This document shows, in pieces, positions 54,839 through 64,000 of a stretch of DNA of 64,000 nucleotides. Position numbers and translations under genes: made by a program. The notes under the pieces are model-generated. The model had not been told where the DNA came from, ran no database searches, and worked only from the letters and a program-made list of their open reading frames with translations. The DNA is taken from assembly GCA_028710525.1 (NCBI GenBank), contig JAQTTY010000002.1:62001-126000 (forward strand). The letters run 5' to 3'. Every line of letters starts with the position of its first letter. Positions within the stretch are counted from its first letter, which is position 1. The DNA comes from Gallionella sp. GTDB lineage: Bacteria; Pseudomonadota; Gammaproteobacteria; Burkholderiales; Gallionellaceae.

Positions 54839-55098
54839 GCGAAGCTAAACTTAAACGTACGCTGACCGGTACGGTAGTAAGCGACAAAATGGACAAGACA
54901 GTAACTGTTTTGGTAGAGCGTAAGGTCAAACATCCATTGTTGGGCAAGATCATCCGCGTTTCCAAGAAATACCATGCACACGATGAAACTAACGAGTTTC
55001 ACACGGGTGATATGGTCACTATCGAAGAGTGCCGTCCATTGGCTAAAACTAAGAGCTGGCGTGTATCTAAGTTGCTGAGTAAGGGTGCTGCAATTTAA
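54835..55098 (+). CDS. rpsQ: 30S ribosomal protein S17
   Basis: 87 residues, an OB-fold protein that organises the 5' domain of 16S r[23 protein letters not shown] and [20 protein letters not shown] are conserved. It ends the S10 operon; a promoter-like site and a structured leader follow. Confidence 0.97.
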   Translation: MSEAKLKRTLTGTVVSDKMDKTVTVLVERKVKHPLLGKIIRVSKKYHAHDETNEFHTGDMVTIEECRPLAKTKSWRVSKLLSKGAAI

Positions 55099-55111
55099 TT
55101 GTAAGTACTGC

Positions 55112-55139
55112 TTGCATCTTTTCTGCAATCGAATATAAT
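55112..55139 (+). promoter_or_regulatory. putative promoter of the spc operon
   Basis: A perfect TATAAT (55134-55139) stands 16 bases after TTGCAT (55112-55117). The -35 match is weak. TTGCA and TGCAA (55112-55116 and 55124-55128) form an inverted repeat around the -35 and spacer. E. coli also has a spc promoter at this place. Confidence 0.6.
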
Positions 55140-55231
55140 GCGCGGCTTCGTTTCATCGCCGCTCGCGGCGACCTAACCCAAACGGGTTCCAAAACTGGCC
55201 GCCGTAAGCGGAATAAGTTGGAGATTAAATA
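55140..55231 (+). promoter_or_regulatory. structured leader before rplN
   Basis: Three short stems follow the promoter: TCGCCGC/GCGGCGA, AACCC/GGGTT with loop AAAC, and CCGC/GCGG. The ribosome site GGAG lies just before rplN. The role is unknown; no match to a known ribosomal-protein binding site was made. Confidence 0.45.
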
Positions 55232-55600
55232 ATGATACAAATGCAAACAGTTTTAGACGTGGCCGACAATACTGGCGCACGTTCCGTAATGTGCTTCAAG
55301 GTTTTGGGCGGCTCTAAGCGTCGTTACGCTTCCGTTGGAGATGTGATCAAGGTAAGTATTAAAGATGCTGCGCCACGTGGTCGTGTCAAAAAAGGTGAAG
55401 TTTATAACGCGGTTGTAGTTCGCACTGCGAAGGGTGTTCGTCGTAGTGATGGTTCTCTGGTTAAGTTCGATGGCAACGCAGCTGTGTTGTTGAATGCAAA
55501 GTTGGAGCCTATTGGTACACGTATTTTCGGACCAGTTACGCGTGAGTTGCGTACTGAAAAGTTTATGAAGATCGTTTCGTTGGCACCGGAAGTGCTTTAA
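55232..55600 (+). CDS. rplN: 50S ribosomal protein L14
   Basis: 122 residues. [20 protein letters not shown] and [19 protein letters not shown] are the family signature. L14 bridges the subunits and binds RsfS. First gene of the spc operon, with its own promoter-like region. Confidence 0.98.
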   Translation: MIQMQTVLDVADNTGARSVMCFKVLGGSKRRYASVGDVIKVSIKDAAPRGRVKKGEVYNAVVVRTAKGVRRSDGSLVKFDGNAAVLLNAKLEPIGTRIFGPVTRELRTEKFMKIVSLAPEVL

Positions 55601-55628
55601 GCGACTCCGAATCGAGTAGAGGAAAATC

Positions 55629-55943
55629 ATGCGCAAGATCAAGAAAAACGATGATGTAATCGTCATCGCTGGTAAAGATAAAGGTAATCGCGGCAATGTG
55701 CTGCGCGTGCTGGGTGAGTATCTGTTGGTTGGCGGTATCAATAAGGTCAAGAAGCACCAGAAGCCTAATCCTGTAAAGGGTACGACCGGCGGTATCGTTG
55801 AAAAAGAAATGCCTATCCACATTTCTAATGTGGCGGTTTTCAATGCGGCTACCAAGAAGGGTGATCGTGTTGGTATTAAGACGTTGGAAGATGGACGCAA
55901 AGTGCGCGTGTTCAAGTCTAACGGCGAAGTAATTGACGCTTAA
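55629..55943 (+). CDS. rplX: 50S ribosomal protein L24
   Basis: 104 residues. L24 starts 50S assembly. The KOW motif ([20 protein letters not shown]) and [20 protein letters not shown] are conserved. ATG has a GAGGAAAA site. Confidence 0.97.
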   Translation: MRKIKKNDDVIVIAGKDKGNRGNVLRVLGEYLLVGGINKVKKHQKPNPVKGTTGGIVEKEMPIHISNVAVFNAATKKGDRVGIKTLEDGRKVRVFKSNGEVIDA

Positions 55944-55956
55944 GGGGTATTAGAAC

Positions 55957-56496
55957 ATGGCACGTCTGTATGCGTTTTACAAAGATCAGGTTGCTAAAGA
56001 TCTGATGAAGCAGTTTGGTTACAAGTCTGTGATGGAAGTACCTCGCATCGAAAAGATCACCTTAAATATGGGTGTGGGTGAGGCGGTTGCAGATAAGAAG
56101 GTTATGGATTTCGCGGTTGGAGATATGCAAAAGATCGCAGGTCAAAAGCCTGTTGTGACTTTGTCTAAGAAGTCTATCGCGGGCTTCAAGATCCGTGAGG
56201 GTTATCCGGTTGGCTGTAAAGTGACTTTGCGCAAAGAGCGCATGTATGAGTTCTTGGATCGCCTGATCAGTGTTGCAATTCCACGTATTCGTGACTTCCG
56301 TGGTATATCCGGCAAGTCTTTCGATGGCCGTGGTAATTACAACATGGGTGTCAAAGAGCAGATCATTTTCCCTGAGATCGAATACGAAAAGATTGATGCA
56401 TTGCGTGGTATGAATATCACCATCACCACCTCCGCGAAGACTGACGAAGAAGCTAAGGCTTTGTTGTTGGCATTCAAACTTCCTTTAAAGAAATGA
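55957..56496 (+). CDS. rplE: 50S ribosomal protein L5
   Basis: 179 residues, the usual length. L5 binds 5S rRNA in the central protuberance. [20 protein letters not shown] and [20 protein letters not shown] are conserved. AAGGGGT precedes the ATG. It ends 10 bases before rpsN. Confidence 0.98.
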   Translation: MARLYAFYKDQVAKDLMKQFGYKSVMEVPRIEKITLNMGVGEAVADKKVMDFAVGDMQKIAGQKPVVTLSKKSIAGFKIREGYPVGCKVTLRKERMYEFLDRLISVAIPRIRDFRGISGKSFDGRGNYNMGVKEQIIFPEIEYEKIDALRGMNITITTSAKTDEEAKALLLAFKLPLKK

Positions 56497-56506
56497 GAGA
56501 AGACTA

Positions 56507-56812
56507 ATGGCTAAGATGGCAGTTATTAATCGTGATCTGAAGCGTCGTGAATTGGTTGCAAAATTTGCACCTAAGCGCGCAGCACTTCAGGCAATCATCG
56601 AAAATTCTAAGTTGAGTGACGAGGAGCGTGCCCAAGCGCGTGCTAAGTTGCAAGCACTTCCACGCGACTCCAGCCCGGTTCGATTGCGTAACCGTTGTGC
56701 GCTGACGGGTCGTCCGCGTGGAACTTTCAGGAAGTTTGGTCTGGGTCGTATCAAGATTCGCGAGTTTGCAATGCGCGGTGAGATTCCCGGTATCGTTAAG
56801 GCAAGTTGGTAG
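56507..56812 (+). CDS. rpsN: 30S ribosomal protein S14, zinc-free form
   Basis: 101 residues. This is the long form without the zinc-binding cysteine pairs. [20 protein letters not shown] and [20 protein letters not shown] are typical. S14 acts late in 30S head assembly. Confidence 0.97.
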   Translation: MAKMAVINRDLKRRELVAKFAPKRAALQAIIENSKLSDEERAQARAKLQALPRDSSPVRLRNRCALTGRPRGTFRKFGLGRIKIREFAMRGEIPGIVKASW

Positions 56813-56821
56813 GAGAAATTT

Positions 56822-57220
56822 ATGAGTATGAGTGATCCAATCTCCGACATGTTGACGCGCATTCGTAATGCGCAGATGGCGGAAAAAGCAACAGTGAGTA
56901 TGCCATCTTCTAAGATGAAAGTGGCTATCGCTGAAGTTCTAAAAGAAGAAGGTTATGTCGATGGTTTTTCAGTCGTTAAGTCTGAAGGTGGCAAGGCTAA
57001 TCTGGAAATCGGCCTGAAGTATTACAGTGGCCGTCCGGTTATCGAGAAGATTCAGCGTATCAGTCGTCCTGGTCTGCGTATCTACAAGGGTTCGAGCGAT
57101 ATTCCTAAGGTCATGAATGGCTTGGGCATCGCAATCGTTTCGACGTCCAAGGGTTTGATGACCGATCGCAAAGCGCGCGCCAATGGTATTGGTGGTGAGC
57201 TGCTCTGCGTAGTGGCATAG
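56822..57220 (+). CDS. rpsH: 30S ribosomal protein S8
   Basis: 132 residues. S8 binds the central domain of 16S rRNA and in E. coli represses the spc operon at rpl[19 protein letters not shown] and [20 protein letters not shown] are conserved. TAGGAGA precedes the ATG. Confidence 0.98.
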   Translation: MSMSDPISDMLTRIRNAQMAEKATVSMPSSKMKVAIAEVLKEEGYVDGFSVVKSEGGKANLEIGLKYYSGRPVIEKIQRISRPGLRIYKGSSDIPKVMNGLGIAIVSTSKGLMTDRKARANGIGGELLCVVA

Positions 57221-57230
57221 AGAGGTAATC

Positions 57231-57764
57231 ATGTCTAGAGTTGCTAAAAATCCTGTCGTTGTTCCATCTGGTGTAGAAGTTACGCTTGCTGCAAATGAAG
57301 TCTCTGTAAAGGGTCCTCTAGGTACCATGAAGCAAGCTTTGAACTCCGATATCACTGTGGTTCGTGAGGGTGATATGTTGTTGTGTAAGGCTGCGAATTC
57401 AAGCAAACAGTCTGATGCTATGTCCGGTACCATCCGCGCGATTCTTGCGAATATGGTTCTCGGTGTGAGCAAAGGTTTTGAGCGTAAATTGACGCTGGTA
57501 GGCGTTGGTTATCGTGCAGCTGCAGCAGGGGATACTTTGAATCTGACTTTGGGTTTCTCGCATCCAGTTGCATACAAAATGCCTGCTGGTGTGAAGGTTG
57601 AGACTCCAACACAGACTGAAGTTGTGTTGAAAGGTGCCGACAAGCAGCGCGTCGGTCAAGTTGCCGCAGAAATTCGTGCGTTCCGTGAGCCAGAGCCTTA
57701 TAAAGGTAAGGGCGTTCGTTACAGCGATGAAGTGGTGATCCTGAAAGAAACCAAGAAGAAATAA
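57231..57764 (+). CDS. rplF: 50S ribosomal protein L6
   Basis: 177 residues with two similar domains. [20 protein letters not shown] starts it and [19 protein letters not shown] ends it, the family signature. L6 binds near the sarcin-ricin loop. Gene order rpsH-rplF-rplR is standard. Confidence 0.98.
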   Translation: MSRVAKNPVVVPSGVEVTLAANEVSVKGPLGTMKQALNSDITVVREGDMLLCKAANSSKQSDAMSGTIRAILANMVLGVSKGFERKLTLVGVGYRAAAAGDTLNLTLGFSHPVAYKMPAGVKVETPTQTEVVLKGADKQRVGQVAAEIRAFREPEPYKGKGVRYSDEVVILKETKKK

Positions 57765-57775
57765 TCGAGGCTGAT

Positions 57776-58132
57776 ATGTTGAACAAAAAAGAATCGCGTC
57801 AGCGCAGAGCACGCAAAACCCGTGCCCGCATTGCTGAAAAGAAAGCCGTACGTTTGGCGATCAATAGAACCAATCTGCACATCTACGCACAAATCATCTC
57901 CGCTTGCGGTAGTAAGATTTTGGCAAGTGCATCTTCTGCTGAAGTTGAAGTGCGTAAAGATCTGGCAAACGGTGGCAATACTGCTGCAGCCGCTATTGTC
58001 GGTAAGCGTATCGCTGAAAAAGCTAAGGTAGCTGGTATCTCTCAAGTTGCTTTTGACCGTTCCGGTAATCGTTATCATGGTCGCATCAAAGCGTTGGCTG
58101 AAGCTGCGCGCGAACATGGCTTGCAGTTCTAA
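57776..58132 (+). CDS. rplR: 50S ribosomal protein L18
   Basis: 118 residues, about the usual 117. L18 carries 5S rRNA with L5. [20 protein letters not shown] and [20 protein letters not shown] are conserved. A GAGG site precedes the ATG. Confidence 0.97.
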   Translation: MLNKKESRQRRARKTRARIAEKKAVRLAINRTNLHIYAQIISACGSKILASASSAEVEVRKDLANGGNTAAAAIVGKRIAEKAKVAGISQVAFDRSGNRYHGRIKALAEAAREHGLQF

Positions 58133-58145
58133 TTGGAGTTGAATA

Positions 58146-58667
58146 ATGGCTAAGCCGCAAGGAAAGAATCAGCAACAGGAAGAGCGTGATGACGGCATGA
58201 TCGAAAAAATGATCTCCGTGAATCGCGTCACCAAAGTTGTTAAGGGTGGTCGTATCATGGGTTTCGCAGCACTGGCAGTAGTTGGTGATGGCGATGGTCG
58301 TATTGCGATGGGTAAGGGCAAGTCTAAAGAAGTTCCAGTGGCTGTACAAAAGGCTATGGAAGAGGCTCGTCGTAACTTGGTCAAAGTGAACCTGAAAAAT
58401 GGCACTTTGCATCACACAGTCATCGGTACGCATGGCGCTGCAAAGGTTTTGATGCAGCCCGCTTCCGAAGGTACTGGAATTATCGCTGGTGGCGCGATGC
58501 GTGCTGTTTTCGAAGCTGTAGGCGTGAAGGATGTATTGGCCAAATGTATCGGTTCTAGCAATCCATACAACGTGGTTCGTGCGACGCTGAATGGCTTGAG
58601 AGCGCTGAATGCGCCATCTGAAATTGCTGCTAAGCGCGGCAAGCAACTTGATGAGATCTTGGGGTAA
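58146..58667 (+). CDS. rpsE: 30S ribosomal protein S5
   Basis: 173 residues. S5 affects decoding accuracy at the mRNA entry. The RNA-binding domain ([19 protein letters not shown]) and [20 protein letters not shown] are conserved. TTGGAG precedes the ATG. rpmD follows after three bases. Confidence 0.98.
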   Translation: MAKPQGKNQQQEERDDGMIEKMISVNRVTKVVKGGRIMGFAALAVVGDGDGRIAMGKGKSKEVPVAVQKAMEEARRNLVKVNLKNGTLHHTVIGTHGAAKVLMQPASEGTGIIAGGAMRAVFEAVGVKDVLAKCIGSSNPYNVVRATLNGLRALNAPSEIAAKRGKQLDEILG

Positions 58668-58670
58668 GAA

Positions 58671-58856
58671 ATGACACAAGCCAAAACAATCAAAGTGACT
58701 CAGATCAAAAGTCTGATCGGTACTAAGCAGTCTCATCGCGATACCATCCGCGGTCTGGGTCTGCGTCGTATCAACCATACCGTTCAATTGGAAGACACAC
58801 CATGCGTACGTGGCATGATCAATAAAGTGTTTTACCTGGTTAAGTGCGAGGCGTAA
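58671..58856 (+). CDS. rpmD: 50S ribosomal protein L30
   Basis: 61 residues with [20 protein letters not shown] and [20 protein letters not shown], the L30 signature. It lies between rpsE and rplO as usual. Confidence 0.96.
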   Translation: MTQAKTIKVTQIKSLIGTKQSHRDTIRGLGLRRINHTVQLEDTPCVRGMINKVFYLVKCEA

Positions 58857-58859
58857 CAG

Positions 58860-59294
58860 ATGAATCTTAATAATATTCAACCTGCACAAGGTGCAAAACA
58901 CTACAAGCGTCGCGTTGGCCGTGGAATAGGTTCTGGTCTAGGTAAGACTTGTGGCCGTGGTCATAAGGGTCAAAAGTCGCGCGCTGGTGGTTTTCATAAA
59001 GTCGGTTTCGAAGGCGGTCAGATGCCTTTGCAGCGTCGTTTGCCTAAGCGTGGTTTCGTGTCTTTGACACGCAACGACACAGCTCAAGTTCGTTTGTCCG
59101 ACCTGCAGAGCATGCCTGTAGAAACTATCGACCTTTTGGCACTTAAGCAAGCTGGCGTGATACACGCAAATGCATTGTCTGCAAAAGTTATCCTGTGCGG
59201 TGAGATTTCTCGTGCAGTGAAATTGCAAGGTCTTATGCTGACCAAGGGTGCGCTTGCGGCTGTTCAAGCTGCCGGTGGTAGTGTTGCTGAGTAA
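58860..59294 (+). CDS. rplO: 50S ribosomal protein L15
   Basis: 144 residues. L15 is a late assembly protein. The Gly/Arg-rich N-terminus ([20 protein letters not shown]) and [20 protein letters not shown] are conserved. It ends 9 bases before secY. Confidence 0.97.
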   Translation: MNLNNIQPAQGAKHYKRRVGRGIGSGLGKTCGRGHKGQKSRAGGFHKVGFEGGQMPLQRRLPKRGFVSLTRNDTAQVRLSDLQSMPVETIDLLALKQAGVIHANALSAKVILCGEISRAVKLQGLMLTKGALAAVQAAGGSVAE

Positions 59295-59303
59295 GGTAGC
59301 AGA

Positions 59304-60620
59304 GTGAGCGCTATCGATAAGGCTACTGCCAAGGGTAAGTACGGTGACCTGAGTCAACGTCTTTGGTTCTTGCTGGGTGCTCTGGTTGTGTACCGTATAG
59401 GTGCGCATATACCAGTCCCGGGTATAGATCCAACGGTTTTGGCAGATCTGTTTAAATCTCAGAAGAATGGCATCTTGGGCATGTTCAACATGTTCTCCGG
59501 TGGTGCTCTGTCTAGGTTTACGATCTTTGCTTTGGGTATCATGCCGTATATCTCGGCATCTATCATCATGCAGCTCGCCGCTATCGCCGTTCCACATCTT
59601 GAACAACTGAAGAAGGAAGGCGAAGCAGGTCGTCGCAAGATTACTCAGTACACTCGTTATGGCACATTGGCGCTAGCAGTGTTTCAGGCGTTCGGTATTT
59701 CGGTTGCGTTGCAGGCCCAAGCGGGACTGGTTCCAAATCCTGGTGGACTGTTCCAAATGACGACTGTAGTCACGTTGGTTACCGGTACGATGTTCCTGAT
59801 GTGGCTGGGTGAGCAAATAACTGAGCGTGGTTTAGGAAACGGTATTTCCCTTATCATCTTTGCAGGTATTGCAGCAGGTTTGCCAAGTGCGATTGGTAGC
59901 ACTCTAGAGTTGGCCCGTACAGGTGCGTTCTCTATACCACTGGTGCTGTTCCTCATGCTGTTGGCATTTGGTGTGACTGCATTGGTAGTGTTTGTAGAGC
60001 GCGGTCAACGTAAGATCTTGGTGAACTACGCAAAACGCCAGGTAGGTAACAAAGTATATGGTGGCCAGAGCTCGCATCTGCCATTGAAGTTGAATATGGC
60101 TGGTGTGATTCCGCCCATCTTCGCCTCCAGTATCATTTTGTTCCCTGCCACAATAGCCGGCTGGTTTGGTTCTGGTAGTGGCATGGGTTGGTTGAAGGAT
60201 GTGAGTGAGAAGCTATCTCCTGGTCAGCCTATCTATGTGATGGTGTATGCGGCAGCAATATTCTTCTTCTGTTTCTTCTATACGGCTCTGGTATTTAGCC
60301 CTAAAGAAACAGCAGATAACCTGAAGAAGAGCGGTGCATTTTTGCCGGGTATTCGTCCAGGAGAGCAAACTGCAAAGTATGTTGAGAAGATCATGTTGCG
60401 TCTGACTTTGATTGGCGCTATCTATATCGCTTTGGTTTGCTTGTTGCCTGAGTTCTTGGTTGTGAAGTGGAATGTACCATTCTATTTTGGCGGTACATCA
60501 CTGCTAATCTTGGTAGTGGTCACCATGGACTTCATGGCCCAAGTACAGTCTTACTTGATGACTCACCAGTATGAGAATCTACTGAAAAAGGCTAACTTCA
60601 AAGCCGGGATTACGCGCTAA
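59304..60620 (+). CDS. secY: protein translocase subunit SecY
   Basis: 438 residues, ten membrane helices. SecY is the protein-conducting channel, with SecE (33754) encoded about 25 kb upstream. Start is GTG at 59304; no ATG lies near. [17 protein letters not shown] in the first helix and plug region and [20 protein letters not shown] are conserved. The stop overlaps infA by one base. Confidence 0.98.
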   Translation: MSAIDKATAKGKYGDLSQRLWFLLGALVVYRIGAHIPVPGIDPTVLADLFKSQKNGILGMFNMFSGGALSRFTIFALGIMPYISASIIMQLAAIAVPHLEQLKKEGEAGRRKITQYTRYGTLALAVFQAFGISVALQAQAGLVPNPGGLFQMTTVVTLVTGTMFLMWLGEQITERGLGNGISLIIFAGIAAGLPSAIGSTLELARTGAFSIPLVLFLMLLAFGVTALVVFVERGQRKILVNYAKRQVGNKVYGGQSSHLPLKLNMAGVIPPIFASSIILFPATIAGWFGSGSGMGWLKDVSEKLSPGQPIYVMVYAAAIFFFCFFYTALVFSPKETADNLKKSGAFLPGIRPGEQTAKYVEKIMLRLTLIGAIYIALVCLLPEFLVVKWNVPFYFGGTSLLILVVVTMDFMAQVQSYLMTHQYENLLKKANFKAGITR

Positions 60621-60838
60621 TGGCTAAAGAAGATGTGATTCAAATGCAGGGGGAGATCGAGGAGTCGTTGCCAAATGCGACGTTCCGGATCAAGTTAGAA
60701 AACGGTCATGTGGTACTGGGTCATATTTCCGGAAAGATGCGTATGCATTACATACGTATACTGCCAGGTGACAAAGTAACGGTTGAGTTGACACCATACG
60801 ATTTGAGCAGAGCAAGAATCGTGTTCCGTGCCAAATAG
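60620..60838 (+). CDS. infA: translation initiation factor IF-1
   Basis: 72 residues, an OB-fold. IF-1 binds the 30S A site during initiation. [20 protein letters not shown] and [20 protein letters not shown] are conserved. It lies between secY and rpmJ, the betaproteobacterial position, and its ATG overlaps the secY stop (TAATG). Confidence 0.97.
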   Translation: MAKEDVIQMQGEIEESLPNATFRIKLENGHVVLGHISGKMRMHYIRILPGDKVTVELTPYDLSRARIVFRAK

Positions 60839-60860
60839 TTAAGCTAGTAAGGGGAAAATA

Positions 60861-60974
60861 ATGAGAGTCCAAGCATCAGTTAAGAAAATCTGCCGTAACT
60901 GCAAGATTGTTATTCGTAAGCGTGTGGTTCGTGTGATTTGCACTGAACCACGTCATAAGCAACGTCAAGGCTGA
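60861..60974 (+). CDS. rpmJ: 50S ribosomal protein L36, zinc-binding form
   Basis: 37 residues, read directly from the sequence: start [20 protein letters not shown]. The zinc ligands C11, C14, C27 and H32 are present. An AAGGGGA site precedes the ATG. It closes the spc operon; the rpsM promoter overlaps its end. Confidence 0.97.
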   Translation: MRVQASVKKICRNCKIVIRKRVVRVICTEPRHKQRQG

Positions 60975-61004
60975 TTGAGTAAAATCAGCATTGGGTGTTA
61001 TAAT
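60975..61004 (+). promoter_or_regulatory. putative promoter of the alpha operon
   Basis: TTGAGT (60975-60980) and a perfect TATAAT (60999-61004) are 18 bases apart, between rpmJ and rpsM. A small stem CTGATT/AATCAG covers the rpmJ stop. This would start rpsM-rpsK-rpsD-rpoA-rplQ. Confidence 0.68.
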
Positions 61005-61032
61005 CTTCGTTTTTCAAATATAGGGTAGCTGC

Positions 61033-61398
61033 ATGGCACGTATTGCAGGGGTGAATATCCCCAACCATCAACACGCTGTAATTGCTTTAACCGCAATCTA
61101 CGGAATCGGACGCACTCGCTCACAGACTATCTGTGTTGCGGCTGGCGTGAAATCCACAACCAAGATGAAAGACTTGACTGACGCAGAAGTTGAAAAACTG
61201 CGCGAAGAAGTCGCCAAGTTCACTGTAGAAGGTGATCTGCGTCGTGAAACCACCATGAACATCAAGCGATTGATGGACTTGGGTTGCTACCGTGGTCAAC
61301 GCCACCGTCGTGGTTTGCCATGTCGTGGTCAGCGCACTCGCACCAATGCTCGCACTCGTAAGGGTCCGCGCAAGGCGATTGCAGGCGCTAAGAAGTAA
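61033..61398 (+). CDS. rpsM: 30S ribosomal protein S13
   Basis: 121 residues. S13 contacts the P-site tRNA and bridges the subunits. [20 protein letters not shown] and the C-terminal basic [17 protein letters not shown] are conserved. The leader from the predicted start is about 20 bases. Confidence 0.98.
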   Translation: MARIAGVNIPNHQHAVIALTAIYGIGRTRSQTICVAAGVKSTTKMKDLTDAEVEKLREEVAKFTVEGDLRRETTMNIKRLMDLGCYRGQRHRRGLPCRGQRTRTNARTRKGPRKAIAGAKK

Positions 61399-61426
61399 TT
61401 CGCTATAACGCTTTAGAGGAATAGAT

Positions 61427-61816
61427 ATGGCTAAGCCAAGCACGAAAGTGCGCAAAAAAGTTAAAAAGAATGTTGCCGAAGGTATCGCGCACGTTCACGC
61501 ATCTTTTAACAACACCATCGTCACTATCACAGATCGTCAAGGTAACACCTTGGCATGGTCTACCAGTGGCGCACAGGGTTTTAAGGGTTCTCGTAAGAGT
61601 ACGCCTTTCGCTGCTCAGGTCGCTGCTGAAGTTGTTGGCAAATCTGCTGCCGAGTGCGGTGTTAAGAATCTTGAAGTACGCATCAAAGGTCCTGGCCCTG
61701 GCCGTGAGTCCGCTGTGCGTGCATTGAATGCTGCTGGTTTTAAGATCACCAGCATTTCCGATATCACGCCGGTGCCGCACAACGGTTGCCGTCCGCCTAA
61801 AAAGCGTCGTATCTAA
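61427..61816 (+). CDS. rpsK: 30S ribosomal protein S11
   Basis: 129 residues. S11 shapes the platform near the E site. [20 protein letters not shown] and [15 protein letters not shown] at the end are conserved; the C-terminal NG is the usual isoaspartate site. ATG has a TTAGAGGAA site. Confidence 0.98.
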   Translation: MAKPSTKVRKKVKKNVAEGIAHVHASFNNTIVTITDRQGNTLAWSTSGAQGFKGSRKSTPFAAQVAAEVVGKSAAECGVKNLEVRIKGPGPGRESAVRALNAAGFKITSISDITPVPHNGCRPPKKRRI

Positions 61817-61833
61817 TTTATTGGGAGTCAATC

Positions 61834-62463
61834 TTGGCTAGAAATCTTGATCCAAAATGCCGTCAGTGCCGCCGTGAAGGTGAGAAGCTGTTTCTGAAGG
61901 GCGAAAAATGTTTTACCGACAAATGTTCTATTGAGCGTCGTGCCTATCCTCCTGGTCAGCATGGTCAAAAGAAGAACAACCGTCTGTCAGAATATGGTAC
62001 TCAGTTGCGTGAAAAGCAAAAAGTTCGTCGTATCTATGGCGTGCTCGAAAAGCAATTCCGTTTGACCTACAAGCAAGCTGCTACCCAGCGTGGTATCACA
62101 GGTGAGAGCCTGTTGCAGATCCTTGAATCACGTTTGGATAATGTGGCTTACCGTATGGGTTTCGGCGCTTCACGCTCCGAGGCACGTCAAGTGGTTCGTC
62201 ACAACTCCATGCTGGTCAATGGTAAGCGTGTGAATATCCCTTCATATCAAGTTCGTCCTGGTGACGTGATTGAAGTGAGTGAGAAGTCTAAGGCTCAATT
62301 GCGTATCAAGGCTGCACTGGCTGCTGCTGAACAACGCGGTTTCCCCGAATGGCTGGAAATGGACACTAAGGCTTTCAAAGGTACTTTCAAATCAAAGCCA
62401 CAGCGTTCCGAATTGCCTGCAACCATCAACGAGCATCTCGTGGTTGAGTTGTATTCCAAGTAA
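61834..62463 (+). CDS. rpsD: 30S ribosomal protein S4
   Basis: 209 residues with a TTG start at 61834. GGGAG lies six bases upstream, and this start gives [20 protein letters not shown], the family N-terminus. No ATG stands near. S4 starts 30S assembly and in E. coli represses the alpha operon. The S4 RNA-binding domain has [20 protein letters not shown]. Confidence 0.97.
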   Translation: MARNLDPKCRQCRREGEKLFLKGEKCFTDKCSIERRAYPPGQHGQKKNNRLSEYGTQLREKQKVRRIYGVLEKQFRLTYKQAATQRGITGESLLQILESRLDNVAYRMGFGASRSEARQVVRHNSMLVNGKRVNIPSYQVRPGDVIEVSEKSKAQLRIKAALAAAEQRGFPEWLEMDTKAFKGTFKSKPQRSELPATINEHLVVELYSK

Positions 62464-62480
62464 TCCACGCGGAGTAGCTT

Positions 62481-63449
62481 ATGCCTAAGAATGAATTTTT
62501 AAAGCCGCGCATCATCGATGTGCAAAGAATTTCCGACACCCAAGCTAAAGTGGTGATGGAACCCTTTGAACGCGGTTATGGCCACACTTTGGGCAATGCA
62601 TTGCGTCGTATCCTGTTGTCTTCTATGGCAGGTGCTGCACCTACCGAAGTTAAGATGGCAGGTGTGTTGCATGAGTATGCGACTATCGATGGCGTCCAAG
62701 AAGACGTAGTTGATCTGTTGTTGAACCTGAAGGGTGTCGTGCTGCGTCTGCACAATACTAAAGAAGTGATTTTGACTCTGGTCAAAGAAGGTCAAGGCGT
62801 GGTCACTGCTGCTGATATCAGCGGTAATGCAGACGTTGAGATCGTCAATCCTGATCACGTTATTGCCCATCTGACTGCCGGCGGTAAGCTGGATATGCAG
62901 ATCAAGGTAGAGCAAGGTCGTGGTTATGTTTCCGCTTTATCTCGTCAAGCGCCTAACGAAACTCGTGCAGTTGGCCACATCGCTTTGGATGCGTCCTTCA
63001 GCCCTGTCAGCCGCGTGAGCTATGCAGTTGAGAGTGCACGTGTGGAGCAACGTACCGATTTGGATAAGTTGGTCATGAGCATCGAGACCAATGGTGCTAT
63101 CGATCCTGAGCAAGCGATACGAAATGCAGCACGCATCTTGGTAGATCAATTCTCAGTGTTCGCTGCGCTGGAAGGTACTGAGCCAGTTGTTGAGAAGGTT
63201 CAGGCTCCTAAGGTAGACCCTATCCTGTTGCGTCCGGTTGATGACTTGGAATTGACTCCACGTTCTTCTAACTGTCTCAAGGCTCAGAGCATCCATTACA
63301 TTGGCGATCTGATCCAGTACACAGAGAACGACTTGTTGCGTACCCCTAACTTGGGTCGTAAGTCGCTCAATGAAATCAAACAGGTTCTTGCAGAGCACAA
63401 TTTGTCGCTCGGTATGAAGCTGGAAAATTGGCCTGTTGCTGCTGTTTAA
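62481..63449 (+). CDS. rpoA: DNA-directed RNA polymerase subunit alpha
   Basis: 322 residues. The N-terminal domain ([20 protein letters not shown]) drives polymerase assembly. The C-terminal domain after about residue 235 binds upstream DNA and activators ([19 protein letters not shown]). CGGAG precedes the ATG. Confidence 0.98.
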   Translation: MPKNEFLKPRIIDVQRISDTQAKVVMEPFERGYGHTLGNALRRILLSSMAGAAPTEVKMAGVLHEYATIDGVQEDVVDLLLNLKGVVLRLHNTKEVILTLVKEGQGVVTAADISGNADVEIVNPDHVIAHLTAGGKLDMQIKVEQGRGYVSALSRQAPNETRAVGHIALDASFSPVSRVSYAVESARVEQRTDLDKLVMSIETNGAIDPEQAIRNAARILVDQFSVFAALEGTEPVVEKVQAPKVDPILLRPVDDLELTPRSSNCLKAQSIHYIGDLIQYTENDLLRTPNLGRKSLNEIKQVLAEHNLSLGMKLENWPVAAV

Positions 63450-63486
63450 GCACTACTGGCAACTTAAGAAGTAAGAAAGGCAAATC

Positions 63487-63873
63487 ATGCGTCACCGTTC
63501 AGGTTTAAGAAAACTCAATCGTACCAGCAGCCATCGTTTGGCTATGTTCCGCAACATGACAGTTTCCCTGTTGCGTCACGAGCTGATCAAAACAACTTTG
63601 CCTAAGGCTAAGGAATTGCGTCGTGTTGCAGAGCCTATCCTGACTCTGGGCAAGACTCCAAGTCTGGCAAATCGTCGTTTGGCTTTTGCGCGTTTGCGTG
63701 ATCGTGAGATGGTGACTAAGTTGTTTGACGAACTGGGTCCTCGCTACGCTACACGTAATGGCGGTTACCTGCGTGTTCTTAAGTTCGGTTTCCGTCAAGG
63801 CGACAATGCTCCTATGGCATTGATCGAGCTGATGGATCGTCCAGCAGATGCGACAGCAGTAGACGCTGAGTAA
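63487..63873 (+). CDS. rplQ: 50S ribosomal protein L17
   Basis: 128 residues. [20 protein letters not shown] and [20 protein letters not shown] are the family signature. Last gene of the alpha operon, followed by a strong terminator. Confidence 0.98.
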   Translation: MRHRSGLRKLNRTSSHRLAMFRNMTVSLLRHELIKTTLPKAKELRRVAEPILTLGKTPSLANRRLAFARLRDREMVTKLFDELGPRYATRNGGYLRVLKFGFRQGDNAPMALIELMDRPADATAVDAE

Positions 63874-63894
63874 TATTCAGTATCTTGCAGCATA

Positions 63895-63929
63895 CAAAAA
63901 GCCGGGGCAACCTGGCTTTTTGCATTTTT
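63895..63929 (+). terminator. intrinsic terminator after rplQ
   Basis: CAAAAAGCCGGG (63895-63906) pairs with CCTGGCTTTTTG (63911-63922) around a GCAA tetraloop, followed by CATTTTT. It closes the alpha operon. The remaining 70 bases of the window show no gene. Confidence 0.9.
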
Positions 63930-64000
63930 AACGGCGAAACGTCTGGCACGCGTCGCATGCATGTGTAAAAATCTTCCTCTATTCCGATTCTATAAATACG

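Overview
The window is a 64 kb chromosomal segment of a betaproteobacterium. The mlaFEDCB-ibaG-murA-hisG-hisD run, the tyr-gly-thr tRNA/tuf/trp tRNA/secE-nusG block, infA between secY and rpmJ, and an MSHA-type pilus locus together point to the Nitrosomonadales. A relative of Gallionellaceae such as Sideroxydans or Gallionella is my best guess from gene order and protein style; the order-level call is firmer than the family. No rRNA, phage, insertion sequence or CRISPR array was seen. No gene-free stretch exceeds 300 bases. The longest are rplA-rplJ (about 250, an L10-type leader), rplL-rpoB (about 210, an attenuator), 9966-10171 (a REP-like doublet) and 7760-7951 (a divergent promoter region).

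Layout. 1-11557 is mixed housekeeping: the 5' part of a DinG/YoaA-type iron-sulfur helicase (minus strand, cut by the window edge), a DUF4145 protein, a YaiI-type protein, a small winged-helix-like protein, a TMEM175-like channel and radA. On the minus strand follow an envelope group (a TPR protein, an L,D-transpeptidase, a periplasmic cyclophilin, lpxH). Then come glnS, a small membrane protein and cysS. 11554-25134 (minus strand) is an eleven-gene MSHA/type IV pilus-like assembly locus headed by a sigma-54-type response regulator. It carries an ExeA/MshM-type ATPase, a lipoprotein secretin, a TPR protein, a GspE/MshE ATPase, a GspF/MshG platform protein, PilMN-, PilO- and PilP-like inner-membrane proteins and two unusual pseudopilins. 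25290-31869 (plus strand) holds the Mla lipid-transport operon, ibaG, murA, hisG and hisD.

31968-63873 is the transcription/translation super-cluster: tRNA-Tyr, -Gly and -Thr, tuf, tRNA-Trp, secE-nusG, rplKAJL-rpoBC, the str operon with a second tuf, the S10 operon, the spc operon with secY, infA and rpmJ, and the alpha operon ending at rplQ with a strong terminator. Promoter-like sequences stand before tRNA-Tyr, rplN and rpsM. Hairpins separate tuf/trpT, rplL/rpoB, rpoC/rpsL and tuf/rpsJ.

The least ordinary part is the pilus-like locus. It has a complete secretin-ATPase-platform-alignment machine tied together by stop/start overlaps. It shows only two candidate pilins: one of 255 residues with the usual Glu5, and one of 521 residues that lacks Glu5 like GspK or PilX. 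There is no prepilin peptidase and no retraction ATPase in the window.
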